Assembly: GCF_017573465.1 (NCBI RefSeq)
Contig: NZ_JAGEPF010000034.1
Location: forward strand, 58,785-122,784
Origin: Actinomadura violacea
GTDB lineage: Bacteria > Actinomycetota > Actinomycetes > Streptosporangiales > Streptosporangiaceae
Direction: 5' to 3'
Length of the DNA stretch: 64,000 nucleotides
The notes beneath the pieces are model-generated. The model ran no database searches and was not told the DNA's origin. It worked only from the letters and a program-made list of their open reading frames with translations. Position numbers and translations under genes: made by a program. The stretch's first letter is position 1. Each line of letters opens with the position of its first letter. Shown one piece after another: positions 8,543 through 15,881 of this stretch.

Positions 8543-8968
8543 TCACGGCTTGAGCCGGGCCCAGACCCATTTGCCGCCGGACGGGTCGGGGGTGTGGCCG
8601 CACTCGGCGGCGAGGGCCGCGACGATCGGGAGGCCGCGGCCGCCGTTGTCGTCCCAGTGCTGCTCGGAGACGTCGAGAGTGTCGAGCGTGACATCGGCCA
8701 TCGGACGGGCCTGCGGCTGAGCGGTGCTGCCGTCCCACACCGCGATGAGGACGTCGGCGATGTCGCGGCTGAACTGGAAGCGGATCTCCTTTCCGGGCGT
8801 GGCCGCCACGGCATTGGTGATCAGTTCCGAGGCGATCAGGAACGCGTCGTCCGAAATATGCATAAAGCCCCAGTTGTGCAGGCGTGTTTTTGCGAGGGTC
8901 CGCGCGAGGCCCGGTGCCGCTTTGGAAGCCAGCATGGGGATCAGTAGGCAGTCCGGTGTCGTCATCAT
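8543..8968 (-). CDS. RsbW/AbaA-like ATP-binding protein (HATPase_c family)
   Basis: 141 residues from the first of two adjacent ATGs. The N box is ASELITNAVAAT and the G1 box region is WDDNGGRGLPIVAALA, as in anti-sigma-factor type GHKL ATPases. The protein is one short domain with no receiver or membrane part. In Streptomyces such ATPases cluster with WhiJ-like XRE proteins and small DUF397 proteins, the arrangement seen here with the divergent gene at 9077 and its partners. Whether it is an active kinase or only an ATP-dependent binding protein is not clear. Confidence 0.85.
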   Translation of the reverse strand: MMTTPDCLLIPMLASKAAPGLARTLAKTRLHNWGFMHISDDAFLIASELITNAVAATPGKEIRFQFSRDIADVLIAVWDGSTAQPQARPMADVTLDTLDVSEQHWDDNGGRGLPIVAALAAECGHTPDPSGGKWVWARLKP

Positions 8969-9038
8969 CGGTCACCCGGCCCTTCCTGGAGAGATTTACG
9001 CTTCGTGCTCCCAGGATCGCGGTCGGTGATTAGAGTGG

Positions 9039-9056
9039 GATGTATTGGCAAACATC
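9039..9056. promoter_or_regulatory. Inverted repeat before the WhiJ-like gene
   Basis: GATGT and ACATC are perfect 5-bp arms around 8 nt in an AT-richer patch between the divergent ATPase and XRE genes, 20 bp before the XRE start. It could be an autoregulatory site. Short arms make this a weak call. Confidence 0.25.
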
Positions 9057-9076
9057 TCAACCCCCGGGAGATGACC

Positions 9077-9889
9077 ATGAGCGCCGCCGACGACCTCGAT
9101 CCCGCGTCCTCGCTCTATGCCTGGCTGGCCTACGACCTGCGGTTTTACCGGCAGAAGCGAGGTCTCACCGGTACCCAGGTAGGGAAGATCATCAATTGTG
9201 TCCGGTCCCATGTTTCGAACCTGGAGGCGGGGCGGGCCTGCATCGACATGGACCAGGCGAAGGCTCTGGACGCGGCATGGGACACCGGAGGGCACTTCCA
9301 GCGACTGCTGGGCTTCGCGCGCTCGCTCCACAGCCCGGACTGGTTCCGCCAGAGTGTCGAGTACGAGGCGAAGGCCAGGATCCTCCGCATTTACCAGGGA
9401 CAGGTCATTCCCGTTCCGCTGCAGACCGAGGACTACGCTCGCGCCGGCCTGTCGATGGCTCGCGTCGGTGACGTCGAGAAGGCGCTCATGGCGCGCATGG
9501 CCCGCCAGGAGCTGATCATCGGCAGGGAGGACTGCCCGTTGATGATGGTCCTCCTCGGTCAGGATGCGCTGGACCGTCCAGTGGGAGGGGCCGAGGTCAT
9601 GGGGGCGCAACTGCGGCGGCTGCTGGAGTTGGGGGAGCGTCCGGGCGTGAGCATCCGCGTCATCGCCCGATCGGCCGGCTGGCACCTCGGGCTGGACGGG
9701 CCGTTCCAGGTCATGAGCCTGGAGCGCAGAGACGTCGCCTACACCGGTGCGTTCCATGGCGGGCGGCTGGTCCAGGACGCTGCCGAGGTTCGCGAGATCG
9801 CCATAGACTTCGAATTGATCGGGGCGAAAGCCTCGTCCGAAGGCGAATCCCGTGCCCTGATCGAAAAGATCATGAAGGAGTTCGCATGA
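9077..9889 (+). CDS. WhiJ-type XRE regulator with Scr1/DUF5753 domain
   Basis: 270 residues from ATG 9077, chosen over ATG 9071 because GGGAG at 9066-9070 is correctly spaced only for 9077. An XRE HTH covers about residues 25-60 (LTGTQVGKIINCVRSHVSNL). The rest is the DUF5753/Scr1 domain, with characteristic QTEDYARAGL and LDGPFQVM segments. Such regulators pair with small DUF397 proteins and affect development or antibiotic production in Streptomyces (whiJ and scr-type loci). Its stop overlaps the DUF397 start by ATGA, so the pair is coupled. Confidence 0.9.
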   Translation: MSAADDLDPASSLYAWLAYDLRFYRQKRGLTGTQVGKIINCVRSHVSNLEAGRACIDMDQAKALDAAWDTGGHFQRLLGFARSLHSPDWFRQSVEYEAKARILRIYQGQVIPVPLQTEDYARAGLSMARVGDVEKALMARMARQELIIGREDCPLMMVLLGQDALDRPVGGAEVMGAQLRRLLELGERPGVSIRVIARSAGWHLGLDGPFQVMSLERRDVAYTGAFHGGRLVQDAAEVREIAIDFELIGAKASSEGESRALIEKIMKEFA

Positions 9890-10080
9890 CGATCAACTGG
9901 CGCAAGAGCTCGTACAGCGGCGGCTCCACCGACGAGATGTGCGTTGAGGTCGGCGAGCTGGTCGGCGGCGTCGCCATCAGGGACTCCAACGACCCGGACG
10001 GTGGACGGCTTGAGGTGGGGAGCGCGGAGTTCGCCATGTTGCTGGGACGGATCAAGCACGGCGCGCTCGACCGGCCCTGA
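9886..10080 (+). CDS. DUF397 small protein, copy 1
   Basis: 64 residues and coupled to the XRE gene by ATGA. It opens with WRKSSYSGGSTDEMCVEV and continues with VAIRDSNDPDGGRLEV, the full DUF397 signature. In known pairs this protein is the partner of the XRE regulator and probably tunes its DNA binding. Confidence 0.95.
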   Translation: MTINWRKSSYSGGSTDEMCVEVGELVGGVAIRDSNDPDGGRLEVGSAEFAMLLGRIKHGALDRP

Positions 10081-10146
10081 CACGGTGCCCGCGAACATTG
10101 GCAGGTCCGTGGCGAGGCCGTATCGCTGAGTTGTCGGAGGTGGCGG

Positions 10147-10341
10147 GTGAAGGCCGACTGGCGCAAGAGCTCGTACAGCGGTAACTCCACCGACGAGATG
10201 TGCGTCGAGGTTGCGGGGTTGGTCGGCGGTGTCGGCATCCGGGATTCCAAGGACCCCGGTGGCGGGCGGCTGACCGTGGGTGTCGATCAGTTCGGCGTCC
10301 TGCTTCAGCGGATCAAGGCGGGAGCGCTCGACCGGCCGTAG
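10147..10341 (+). CDS. DUF397 small protein, copy 2
   Basis: 64 residues from GTG 10147 with GGAGG at 10136-10140. It is a close paralogue of copy 1 (WRKSSYSGNSTDEMCVEV, GIRDSKDPGGGRLTV, IKAGALDRP). It has its own ribosome binding site and no XRE gene of its own. Together with the phosphatase-tail remnant just downstream, it suggests that a larger segment was duplicated and partly lost. Confidence 0.93.
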   Translation: MKADWRKSSYSGNSTDEMCVEVAGLVGGVGIRDSKDPGGGRLTVGVDQFGVLLQRIKAGALDRP

Positions 10342-10356
10342 CGGGCCGCGCCGTAG

Positions 10357-10416
10357 GGGAGGCGGTGGCCGCGTCGAGAGATCCACGACGACGCGACCCT
10401 CGCCGTCCGTGCGTTT
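10357..10416 (+). pseudogene. Decayed duplicate of the PP2C phosphatase C-terminus
   Basis: Reading codons from 10363 gives RWPREIHDDATLAV-like sequence (one residue omitted here) that matches codons 8477-8530 of the phosphatase, RWPRRKIHDDATLAV. About 44 of 54 bases agree, with most changes at third positions until the end. No start or upstream domain remains. The fragment lies directly after the second DUF397 gene, whereas the intact phosphatase lies before the first, so it marks an old local duplication with loss or rearrangement. Confidence 0.75.
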
Positions 10417-10429
10417 CCGCGCCGCCAGG

Positions 10430-10918
10430 TCAGCGGCCGGTGGTGTTGTCGATGAGTTCTCGCAGGATGTCCGCGTGGCCGGCGTGGCGGGCGGTCTCCT
10501 CGATCAGGTGGGTCAGCGTCCAGCGCCGGGACGGTGCGCGGCCGCCGGGCTTGACCGGGCGGGGGCCCGGTTCCTCCAGGTCGTCCCAGGAGGCGATCCG
10601 CTCGTTCGCCTCGGCGGTGACCGCCCGGTAGGCGGCGAGGACGGTCTCGGCGGTGTCGTCCGGGGTGAGGTGGAACGTGGCCGGCCAGTCCGCGATGTCG
10701 TGTCCGAGCAGCCAGCATCTCTCGACGTGGGTGAGATGCTTGACGAGGCCGAGCAGGTTCGTCCCTGAGGGCACGCCGGGGGCGCGGCCCTGGGCGTCGG
10801 GCACGCCTTCGGCCTTGGCCGCGACCGCGTCGCGCAGGTAGTCGAGGAAGCCGGCGAGCACCTCTTTTTCGGCGGGGCCGGTCGACGGCGGCCCGGCGTC
10901 GCGTTTGCGAGTGTTCAT
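10430..10918 (-). CDS. DinB/DUF664 family protein, copy 1
   Basis: 162 residues from ATG 10918 with GAGGAG just upstream. The DinB-like four-helix fold is recognised from GLVKHLTHVERCWLLG and HLIEETARHAGHADILRELI, which supply the three histidines expected to bind a divalent metal. Relatives include DUF664 proteins and mycothiol- or bacillithiol-dependent transferases. A second member lies at 22379-22876 with the same layout. The substrate is unknown. Confidence 0.85.
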   Translation of the reverse strand: MNTRKRDAGPPSTGPAEKEVLAGFLDYLRDAVAAKAEGVPDAQGRAPGVPSGTNLLGLVKHLTHVERCWLLGHDIADWPATFHLTPDDTAETVLAAYRAVTAEANERIASWDDLEEPGPRPVKPGGRAPSRRWTLTHLIEETARHAGHADILRELIDNTTGR

Positions 10919-11052
10919 GGTCTCCTCACGGATCGGTCGGGTACCCACCCTCGCCCAGGGACCCCGCGGACCGCACGTGAGTTTGCCGCCGTGGCAAACT
11001 CGGGGGCCGCAGGTCACCGCGGGACGGCGCGGGCCGAGGGAGAGGAGCCCCT

Positions 11053-11877
11053 GTGCGGCTGGGCATCACCATGTTCGCGACGGACCTGACCATGCCGCCG
11101 CACGAGCTGGCGAGGGAGGCCGAGGAGCGCGGGTTCGCGTCGCTGTACGTCCCCGAGCACACGCACATCCCGGTGGCGAGGGAGACGCCGCCGCCGACCG
11201 GCGACCTGACGCTGGCGCCCGAGTACGCGCGGACGCTCGACCCGTTCGTGGCGCTCGCCGCGGCGGCGGCCGTGACGGAGCGGATCACGCTCGGCACCGG
11301 CATCATGCTGCCCGCGCAGCGCGAGCCGATCGTCACCGCGAAGGCCGTCGCGACGCTGGACCGGATCGCGGGCGGACGGGTCGCGCTCGGCATCGGCTAC
11401 GGCTGGAACGCCGAGGAGGGCGCCGACCACGGCGTCCCGTGGAAGCGGCGCCGCGCGGTGGTGCGCGAGCACGTGCTGGCGATGCGGGAGCTGTGGACGC
11501 GGGACGAGGCGTCCTTCGCGGGCGAGTTCGTGAGCTTCGAGCCGAGCTGGTCGTGGCCGAAGCCCGCCGGGCATGTCCCGGTCCTGCTCGGCGGCGCGCC
11601 CGGGCCGACGCTGTTCGCGCACATCGCCGAGTACGGGGACGGGTGGATGCCGATCGGCGGCGCCGGCATCCGCGAGGCGCTCCCGGACCTGCGCCGGGCC
11701 TGCGCGGACGCGGGGCGCGACATGGTCCCCGTTGTCCCGTTCGGGACGGTCCCGAGCGCGGAGAAGCTGGACTACTACGCCTCGATCGGCGTCGAGGAGG
11801 TCGTGCTGCGCGTCCCGGGAGGCGGCCGGGACGCGGTGCTGCCGGTGCTGGACGGGTACGCCCGCGACCACCTGTGA
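11053..11877 (+). CDS. LLM-class F420-dependent oxidoreductase
   Basis: 274 residues from GTG 11053 with GAGAGGAG upstream. It has the luciferase-like TIM-barrel pattern: ITLGTGIMLPAQREPI, then TLDRIAGGRVALGIGYGWN and PVLLGGAPGPT. The family usually uses coenzyme F420, consistent with an actinomycete host. Substrates range from F420-linked alcohols to xenobiotics, and none can be assigned here. It is a single gene, divergent from the DinB gene. Confidence 0.88.
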   Translation: MRLGITMFATDLTMPPHELAREAEERGFASLYVPEHTHIPVARETPPPTGDLTLAPEYARTLDPFVALAAAAAVTERITLGTGIMLPAQREPIVTAKAVATLDRIAGGRVALGIGYGWNAEEGADHGVPWKRRRAVVREHVLAMRELWTRDEASFAGEFVSFEPSWSWPKPAGHVPVLLGGAPGPTLFAHIAEYGDGWMPIGGAGIREALPDLRRACADAGRDMVPVVPFGTVPSAEKLDYYASIGVEEVVLRVPGGGRDAVLPVLDGYARDHL

Positions 11878-11884
11878 GCCGCGG

Positions 11885-12373
11885 CTAGCGGATCATCCGG
11901 AAGCAGAAGAACGTCGGGAACCGGTAGGCCTCGCCCTTGCCGGCCTTGACCGCGCCGAGGATGAGGAACACCCACTGCCCGATCAGTGCCTCCAGGTACG
12001 GGAACAGGATCGGGATCAGGAAGGCGGGGCTCTTGGCGATGATCGCCGGCGGGACGCAGAGCGCCGCCACCGCCAGCAGGTGGATCATCAGCGTGATCTG
12101 GAAGTTCAGCGCCTGCGCCGAGTGGAACCGGATGTAGGGCGACTCGCGCTTCTTCACCAGGTAGATGATCAGTGGCGCGAGGAACGAGATCACGAGGACG
12201 CCGACGTAGGCGAAGATCGCCCAGGTGTTGTCGTCGTTGCGCGGCGGCCCGTACTGCGGGGTGCCGGGGACGCCGGGCGGCCCGTAGCCCCAGCGCGGGT
12301 CGTACTGTCCTCCGGGCGGCGGGCCCGGCGGCTGCCCGTACGGGGGGCCGTACGGCGGTGGCTGCTCGGTCAC
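11885..12373 (-). CDS. DUF4870-type small membrane protein with Pro/Gly/Tyr-rich N-terminus
   Basis: 162 residues from GTG 12373 with AAGGAA upstream. About 45 residues of Pro-, Gly-, Gln- and Tyr-rich cytoplasmic tail precede roughly three membrane spans (WAIFAYVGVLVISFLAPLII, ITLMIHLLAVAALCV, FPYLEALIGQWVFLILGAV). The YIRFHSAQALNFQ stretch between the first two spans is the hallmark of DUF4870/Tic20-like proteins. Function is unknown; such proteins may help membrane protein insertion or stress responses. Confidence 0.8.
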   Translation of the reverse strand: MTEQPPPYGPPYGQPPGPPPGGQYDPRWGYGPPGVPGTPQYGPPRNDDNTWAIFAYVGVLVISFLAPLIIYLVKKRESPYIRFHSAQALNFQITLMIHLLAVAALCVPPAIIAKSPAFLIPILFPYLEALIGQWVFLILGAVKAGKGEAYRFPTFFCFRMIR

Positions 12374-12518
12374 GGGGGGTTCCTTCGAGCCTGGGCGGGA
12401 TCGTCGGATGAATCATAGGCGGGGCCCGGCCGCGTGATCCGCCCGCTGGGCGGGACCCGGCGCACCGGGCACCCGCCCGCGCATTTTAGAATCTCGTTCG
12501 GCTCACAAGGAGGCTGAA

Positions 12519-13151
12519 TTGACCGGGGCGACCACCGAACGGCACATGCTCGGCGAGGACGAGGCGGCACCGCTGGCCGGGCTCGCCGCGCGGGTCCGCG
12601 AGCTGACCGAGGCGGCCGTCCTCACCGGCGTCGACGTCGGCGAGGCGCGCGCCGTCGCGGACGAGATCGCCGCGCTCACCGAGCGGCTGCGGGCCGTGCG
12701 CCGCGACGCGCCGCCGTTCCTCGTGACCGACGGGCACCGCATGGACCGGCAGGGCGGCAACCCGGTCACCGGCGTCCTCAACCCGATCGCGCCGCCCGTC
12801 GACCTCGACGTCACGGCGGACGGCATCGTCCGCGCCGAGTTCACCCTCAACGACGTCTACGAGGGGCCGCCGTCCTACGTGCACGGCGGGATGTCGGCGA
12901 TGGTGCTGGACCAGGCGCTCGGCATGGCCGCCGCGCAGACGGGCGTCGGCGGGATGACCGCGACCCTGGAGCTGCGCTACCGGCGGCCGACGCCGCTCGG
13001 CGTCCCGCTGACCGTCGAGGCCAAGGCCAGCCGCGTCGAGGGCCGCAAGATCTACGCGTCCGGGACGATCGCGGGCCCCGACGGCCGCGTCACCGTCGAG
13101 GCCACCGCGATGTTCGTCACGCCGCAGCACTTCCTCGTGCACGAGCGCTGA
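12519..13151 (+). CDS. Hotdog-fold thioesterase (PaaI/4HBT family)
   Basis: 210 residues from a TTG start at 12519, supported by AAGGAGG at 12507-12513. The hotdog segment covers the C-terminal 130 residues, with YVHGGMSAMVLDQALG carrying the usual HGG and catalytic Asp/Gln region, then ATLELRYRRPTPLG. The first 75 residues form a helical extension. It probably hydrolyses acyl-CoA thioesters. Its stop lies 10 bp from the convergent MHS transporter. Confidence 0.85.
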   Translation: MTGATTERHMLGEDEAAPLAGLAARVRELTEAAVLTGVDVGEARAVADEIAALTERLRAVRRDAPPFLVTDGHRMDRQGGNPVTGVLNPIAPPVDLDVTADGIVRAEFTLNDVYEGPPSYVHGGMSAMVLDQALGMAAAQTGVGGMTATLELRYRRPTPLGVPLTVEAKASRVEGRKIYASGTIAGPDGRVTVEATAMFVTPQHFLVHER

Positions 13152-13161
13152 GCGGGGACGG

Positions 13162-14499
13162 TCAGGTGGGGGCGCCCGCCTCCCGGACGGCCCGCGCCCG
13201 CGCCGGGTCCGGCAGCAAGGCGAGCGCGCCGAGCGTCAGCACCGACGACACGATCATCGCGACCGCGATCGCCCACCAGCCGTAGTCGTGCAGCAGCCAC
13301 GTCGCCAGCAGCGGCGCCGGCCCGCCCGCGATCACCGATGCGAGCTGGTAGCCGATGCCGGCCCCGCCGTACCGCAGCCGGGTCGGGAAGCTCTCGGCGA
13401 TCAGCGACGCCTGCGGCCCGTACTGCACCGCGTGCGGGATCTGCGCCACGACCACGGCGATCACCACGAGCGCCGCCGCCTTGGTGTTGACGAGCCCGAA
13501 GTACGGGAACGCGATGACGGCGATGAGCAGCGACCCGACGGCGTAGACGCGCCGCCCGCCGATCCGGTCGCCGAGATGCCCGGCCGCCGGGATCGTGAAC
13601 AGCTCCAGCACCGCCGCCGCCGTCACCGCGCTGAGCGCGAGGCCCTGCCTCATCCCGAGGTCCTTGTGGATGTAGGTCAGGGCGAACGAGGTGAAGATGT
13701 AGAAGGGCATCTGCTCCGAGCAGCGCAGCAGCGCGCTGAGGATGATCTCCTTCGGGTGCTTGCGGACGACCTCGGCGACCGGGACCCGGGAGACCTCCTT
13801 CCTGGCCACGACCTCGGCGAACAGCGGCGTCTCCATCACCCGGACCCGCACGAACAGCCCGACCGCGACGAGCACCAGGCTGAACAGGAACGGCACGCGC
13901 CACGCCCAGTCGCCGAACGCCTTGTCCGCCGACAGCGCGATGGCCGTCATCATGCCGGTGCCGAGGATCAGCCCGATCGGCACGCCGATCTGCGGCAGGC
14001 TCGCCATCAGCCCGCTGCGCCGCCGGTCGCCCCACTCCATCGACAGCAGCACCGAGCCGCTCCACTCGCCGCCGACCGCGATGCCCTGCAGCACGCGCAG
14101 CAGCACCAGCAGCACCGGCGCCGCGGCGCCGATGGAGTCCGTGCCGGGCAGCACCCCGATCAGCGCGCTGGACACGCCCATCAGCACCAGCGTGACGATC
14201 AGCATCGCCTTGCGGCCGAGCCGGTCGCCCCAGTGCCCGAAGATCGCCGCGCCGACGGGCCGCGCCGCGAACCCGACCGCGTACGTCGCGAACGCCGACA
14301 GCGTCCCCGCGTAGTCGCTCGACTCGGGGAAGAACACGTCCTTGAAGACGATCGCCGCCGCGGTGTTGTAGAGGAAGAAGTCGTACCACTCGATCGAGGT
14401 GCCGATCACGCTCGACACCGCGGCCAGCCGCACCTGCCGCCGCCGCTCGTCGCCGCCCGCCGCGCGGGCCCGCGCCGCGTCCCCGGGATCCAGGGTCAT
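13162..14499 (-). CDS. MFS transporter, metabolite:proton symporter (MHS) type
   Basis: 445 residues from ATG 14499. SSVIGTSIEWYDFFLYN opens the first span as in the MHS group (ShiA, ProP, KgtP relatives), and GHWGDRLGRK (residues 88-97) is MFS motif A. About 12 spans are expected, and QGIAVGGEWSGSVLL is the usual helix-4/5 motif. MHS members take up small organic acids, betaines or shikimate; the cargo here is unknown. A perfect 16-bp palindrome at 14619-14634 lies in its upstream region. Confidence 0.88.
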   Translation of the reverse strand: MTLDPGDAARARAAGGDERRRQVRLAAVSSVIGTSIEWYDFFLYNTAAAIVFKDVFFPESSDYAGTLSAFATYAVGFAARPVGAAIFGHWGDRLGRKAMLIVTLVLMGVSSALIGVLPGTDSIGAAAPVLLVLLRVLQGIAVGGEWSGSVLLSMEWGDRRRSGLMASLPQIGVPIGLILGTGMMTAIALSADKAFGDWAWRVPFLFSLVLVAVGLFVRVRVMETPLFAEVVARKEVSRVPVAEVVRKHPKEIILSALLRCSEQMPFYIFTSFALTYIHKDLGMRQGLALSAVTAAAVLELFTIPAAGHLGDRIGGRRVYAVGSLLIAVIAFPYFGLVNTKAAALVVIAVVVAQIPHAVQYGPQASLIAESFPTRLRYGGAGIGYQLASVIAGGPAPLLATWLLHDYGWWAIAVAMIVSSVLTLGALALLPDPARARAVREAGAPT

Positions 14500-14618
14500 G
14501 GGAGCCGTCCCTTTCCGACCGCCCCCGCCGGTCCCTGCCGTTCGTGATCTCGGGGATTCCCCGGGCGGGCCGTCCGGAAACCGCTTTCCGTCACCGGCGG
14601 CGTTGACGGCGCCACAAA

Positions 14619-14634
14619 CAGACAATAATGTCTG
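14619..14634. promoter_or_regulatory. Perfect palindrome between MHS transporter and membrane-protein gene
   Basis: CAGACAATAATGTCTG is a perfect 16-bp inverted repeat with an AT-rich centre in otherwise GC-rich DNA, 120 bp upstream of the transporter start and 98 bp before the divergent gene at 14732. The shape suits a GntR- or TetR-type dimer. No such regulator is adjacent. Confidence 0.55.
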
Positions 14635-14731
14635 AGTGATGGCGGTGCCGGGCCGTCCTGCGCGTATACCGGACGTGTACCGCCGCCTGCCATCGTGCTC
14701 GCTGAGGCTCTGTCACCGATCGGAGGACCTG

Positions 14732-15283
14732 ATGGACGGGGCGGCGACGACGATCCCCCCGAACGACGTGGCCGGCGCGGCCGCCCGGCACGGGTTCGGC
14801 GCACTCTGCGACGTGCGGCGCGAGGTCACCGCGACGGCCGCCGTCATCACCGGCGGCGTGACCGCGGTGGTCTGCGCCCTGCTCATGTGGCTGCTCTCGC
14901 TGATCCCGGGCTCCATGGACGTCTTCTCCTGGGTCCACTCGCTGGCGTACCCGATCCACTTCGTCCTGCTGATGGGCTTCATCTGGGGCGCCGTGTACGC
15001 GATCCGCGGCCTGACCGTCGGCTCGCGGGCGACGTACCTGTTCGAGGGCGGCCTGGTCGCGCGGCGCCGCAGCGGCCCGCTGGTGATCGCCTGGGGCGAC
15101 CTCGCCGCGGTGAAGGCCGTCTACAAGCGCAAGCAGGGCGACGAGGGCAAGGTCGCCGGCTACAAGGTCGAGGGCCGCCAGGGCACGACCATCCCCGTCC
15201 CGCTGCTGCTGGCCGGCGGCCGGGACGCCTTCATCGACCGCATCATCGCCGAGGCGCGCTCGCACGGCCGCCCGGTCAGCTGA
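14732..15283 (+). CDS. Small membrane protein, unknown function
   Basis: 183 residues from ATG 14732, which has GGAGG about 7 bp upstream; an upstream ATG in frame at 14636 lacks this. Two membrane spans are clear (AVITGGVTAVVCALLMWLLS and YPIHFVLLMGFIWGAVYAI). A cytoplasmic tail follows with a PH-like alternation (YLFEGGLVARRRSGPLVIAW, VKAVYKRKQG). The next gene starts 12 bp later, so they form an operon. No family was recognised. Confidence 0.7.
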   Translation: MDGAATTIPPNDVAGAAARHGFGALCDVRREVTATAAVITGGVTAVVCALLMWLLSLIPGSMDVFSWVHSLAYPIHFVLLMGFIWGAVYAIRGLTVGSRATYLFEGGLVARRRSGPLVIAWGDLAAVKAVYKRKQGDEGKVAGYKVEGRQGTTIPVPLLLAGGRDAFIDRIIAEARSHGRPVS

Positions 15284-15294
15284 GGGGAGAGCAC

Positions 15295-15699
15295 ATGACC
15301 GAGCCGCAGCCGGAGGCCGTCCAGCCTCCGCCCGCCCCCACGCCCCCGCACTACCAGCAGGCACCGCACTACCAGCAGGCACCGCACAACCAGCAGGCAC
15401 CGCACAACCAGCAGGCACCGCACTACCAGCAGTCCGCCCCGCCGGCCCCGCACGAGCAGTCGGCGCCGCACTACCAGCAGGTCAGCGACGAGCAGCGGCG
15501 CATCTGGGACACCAAGGGCAAGCGCGGCATGGGCTTCGGCGCCGCCTGGTTCCTCGGCGGCCTGCTCATCACGCTGATCACCTACAGCAACGCGTCCGGG
15601 CCGAGCGGCGGCGTGTACATCGTCGCCTGGGGCCCCATGCTCTACGGCGCGTACCGCCTCATCTCCGGCTACTTCATGTTCAAGAAGAGCCAGCAGTAG
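15295..15699 (+). CDS. Small membrane protein with PHYQQA repeats
   Basis: 134 residues from ATG 15295 with GGGGAGA upstream. The first 65 residues are Pro/Gln/His/Tyr-rich and contain five near-identical six-residue repeats of the form PH(Y/N)QQA. One or two membrane spans follow (AAWFLGGLLITLITYS and VAWGPMLYGAYRLISGYF), ending in KKSQQ. It is co-transcribed with the preceding membrane gene and followed by a strong terminator. The repeat tail may act in clustering at the membrane (inference). Confidence 0.75.
   Translation: MTEPQPEAVQPPPAPTPPHYQQAPHYQQAPHNQQAPHNQQAPHYQQSAPPAPHEQSAPHYQQVSDEQRRIWDTKGKRGMGFGAAWFLGGLLITLITYSNASGPSGGVYIVAWGPMLYGAYRLISGYFMFKKSQQ
15346..15432 (+). repeat. 18-bp tandem repeat, about five copies, inside a coding region
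   Basis: Units begin at 15346, 15364, 15382, 15400 and 15418, each CCGCACTACCAGCAGGCA or a one-base variant (TAC to AAC); the last ends differently. The period is a multiple of three, so copy-number change keeps the frame and only alters the number of PHYQQA units. Confidence 0.9.
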
Positions 15700-15712
15700 G
15701 CGGCGCCGACAG

Positions 15713-15745
15713 GGGCGGGCGGTCCAGCACACGGACCGCCCGCCC
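15713..15745 (+). terminator. Rho-independent terminator after the repeat protein
   Basis: Arms GGGCGGGCGGTCC and GGACCGCCCGCCC are perfectly complementary over 13 bp with a 7-nt loop, and a short T run follows. It lies 13 bp after the stop at 15699. Confidence 0.8.
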
Positions 15746-15802
15746 TTTCGCGTGCGCTCCGCCCCATCCCCGCTCGCGTGTTGTGCGCAAAGTGAATGGT
15801 TA

Positions 15803-15814
15803 TTCTGCGCAGAA
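15803..15814. promoter_or_regulatory. Palindromic candidate operator of the acid-sugar operon
   Basis: TTCTGCGCAGAA is a perfect 12-bp palindrome 67 bp before the permease start, inside the only AT-richer stretch of the promoter region. TTGTGCGCAA at 15781-15790 is a near-palindrome of similar core. The DeoR-family protein encoded at the operon end is the natural candidate to bind here (inference). Confidence 0.5.
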
Positions 15815-15881
15815 CGCGCAGTATGCTCCCTGGTGTCACCGGGACGCGCGGTCCCGGGAAGCGTCGTCACGGGAGTGCGCC

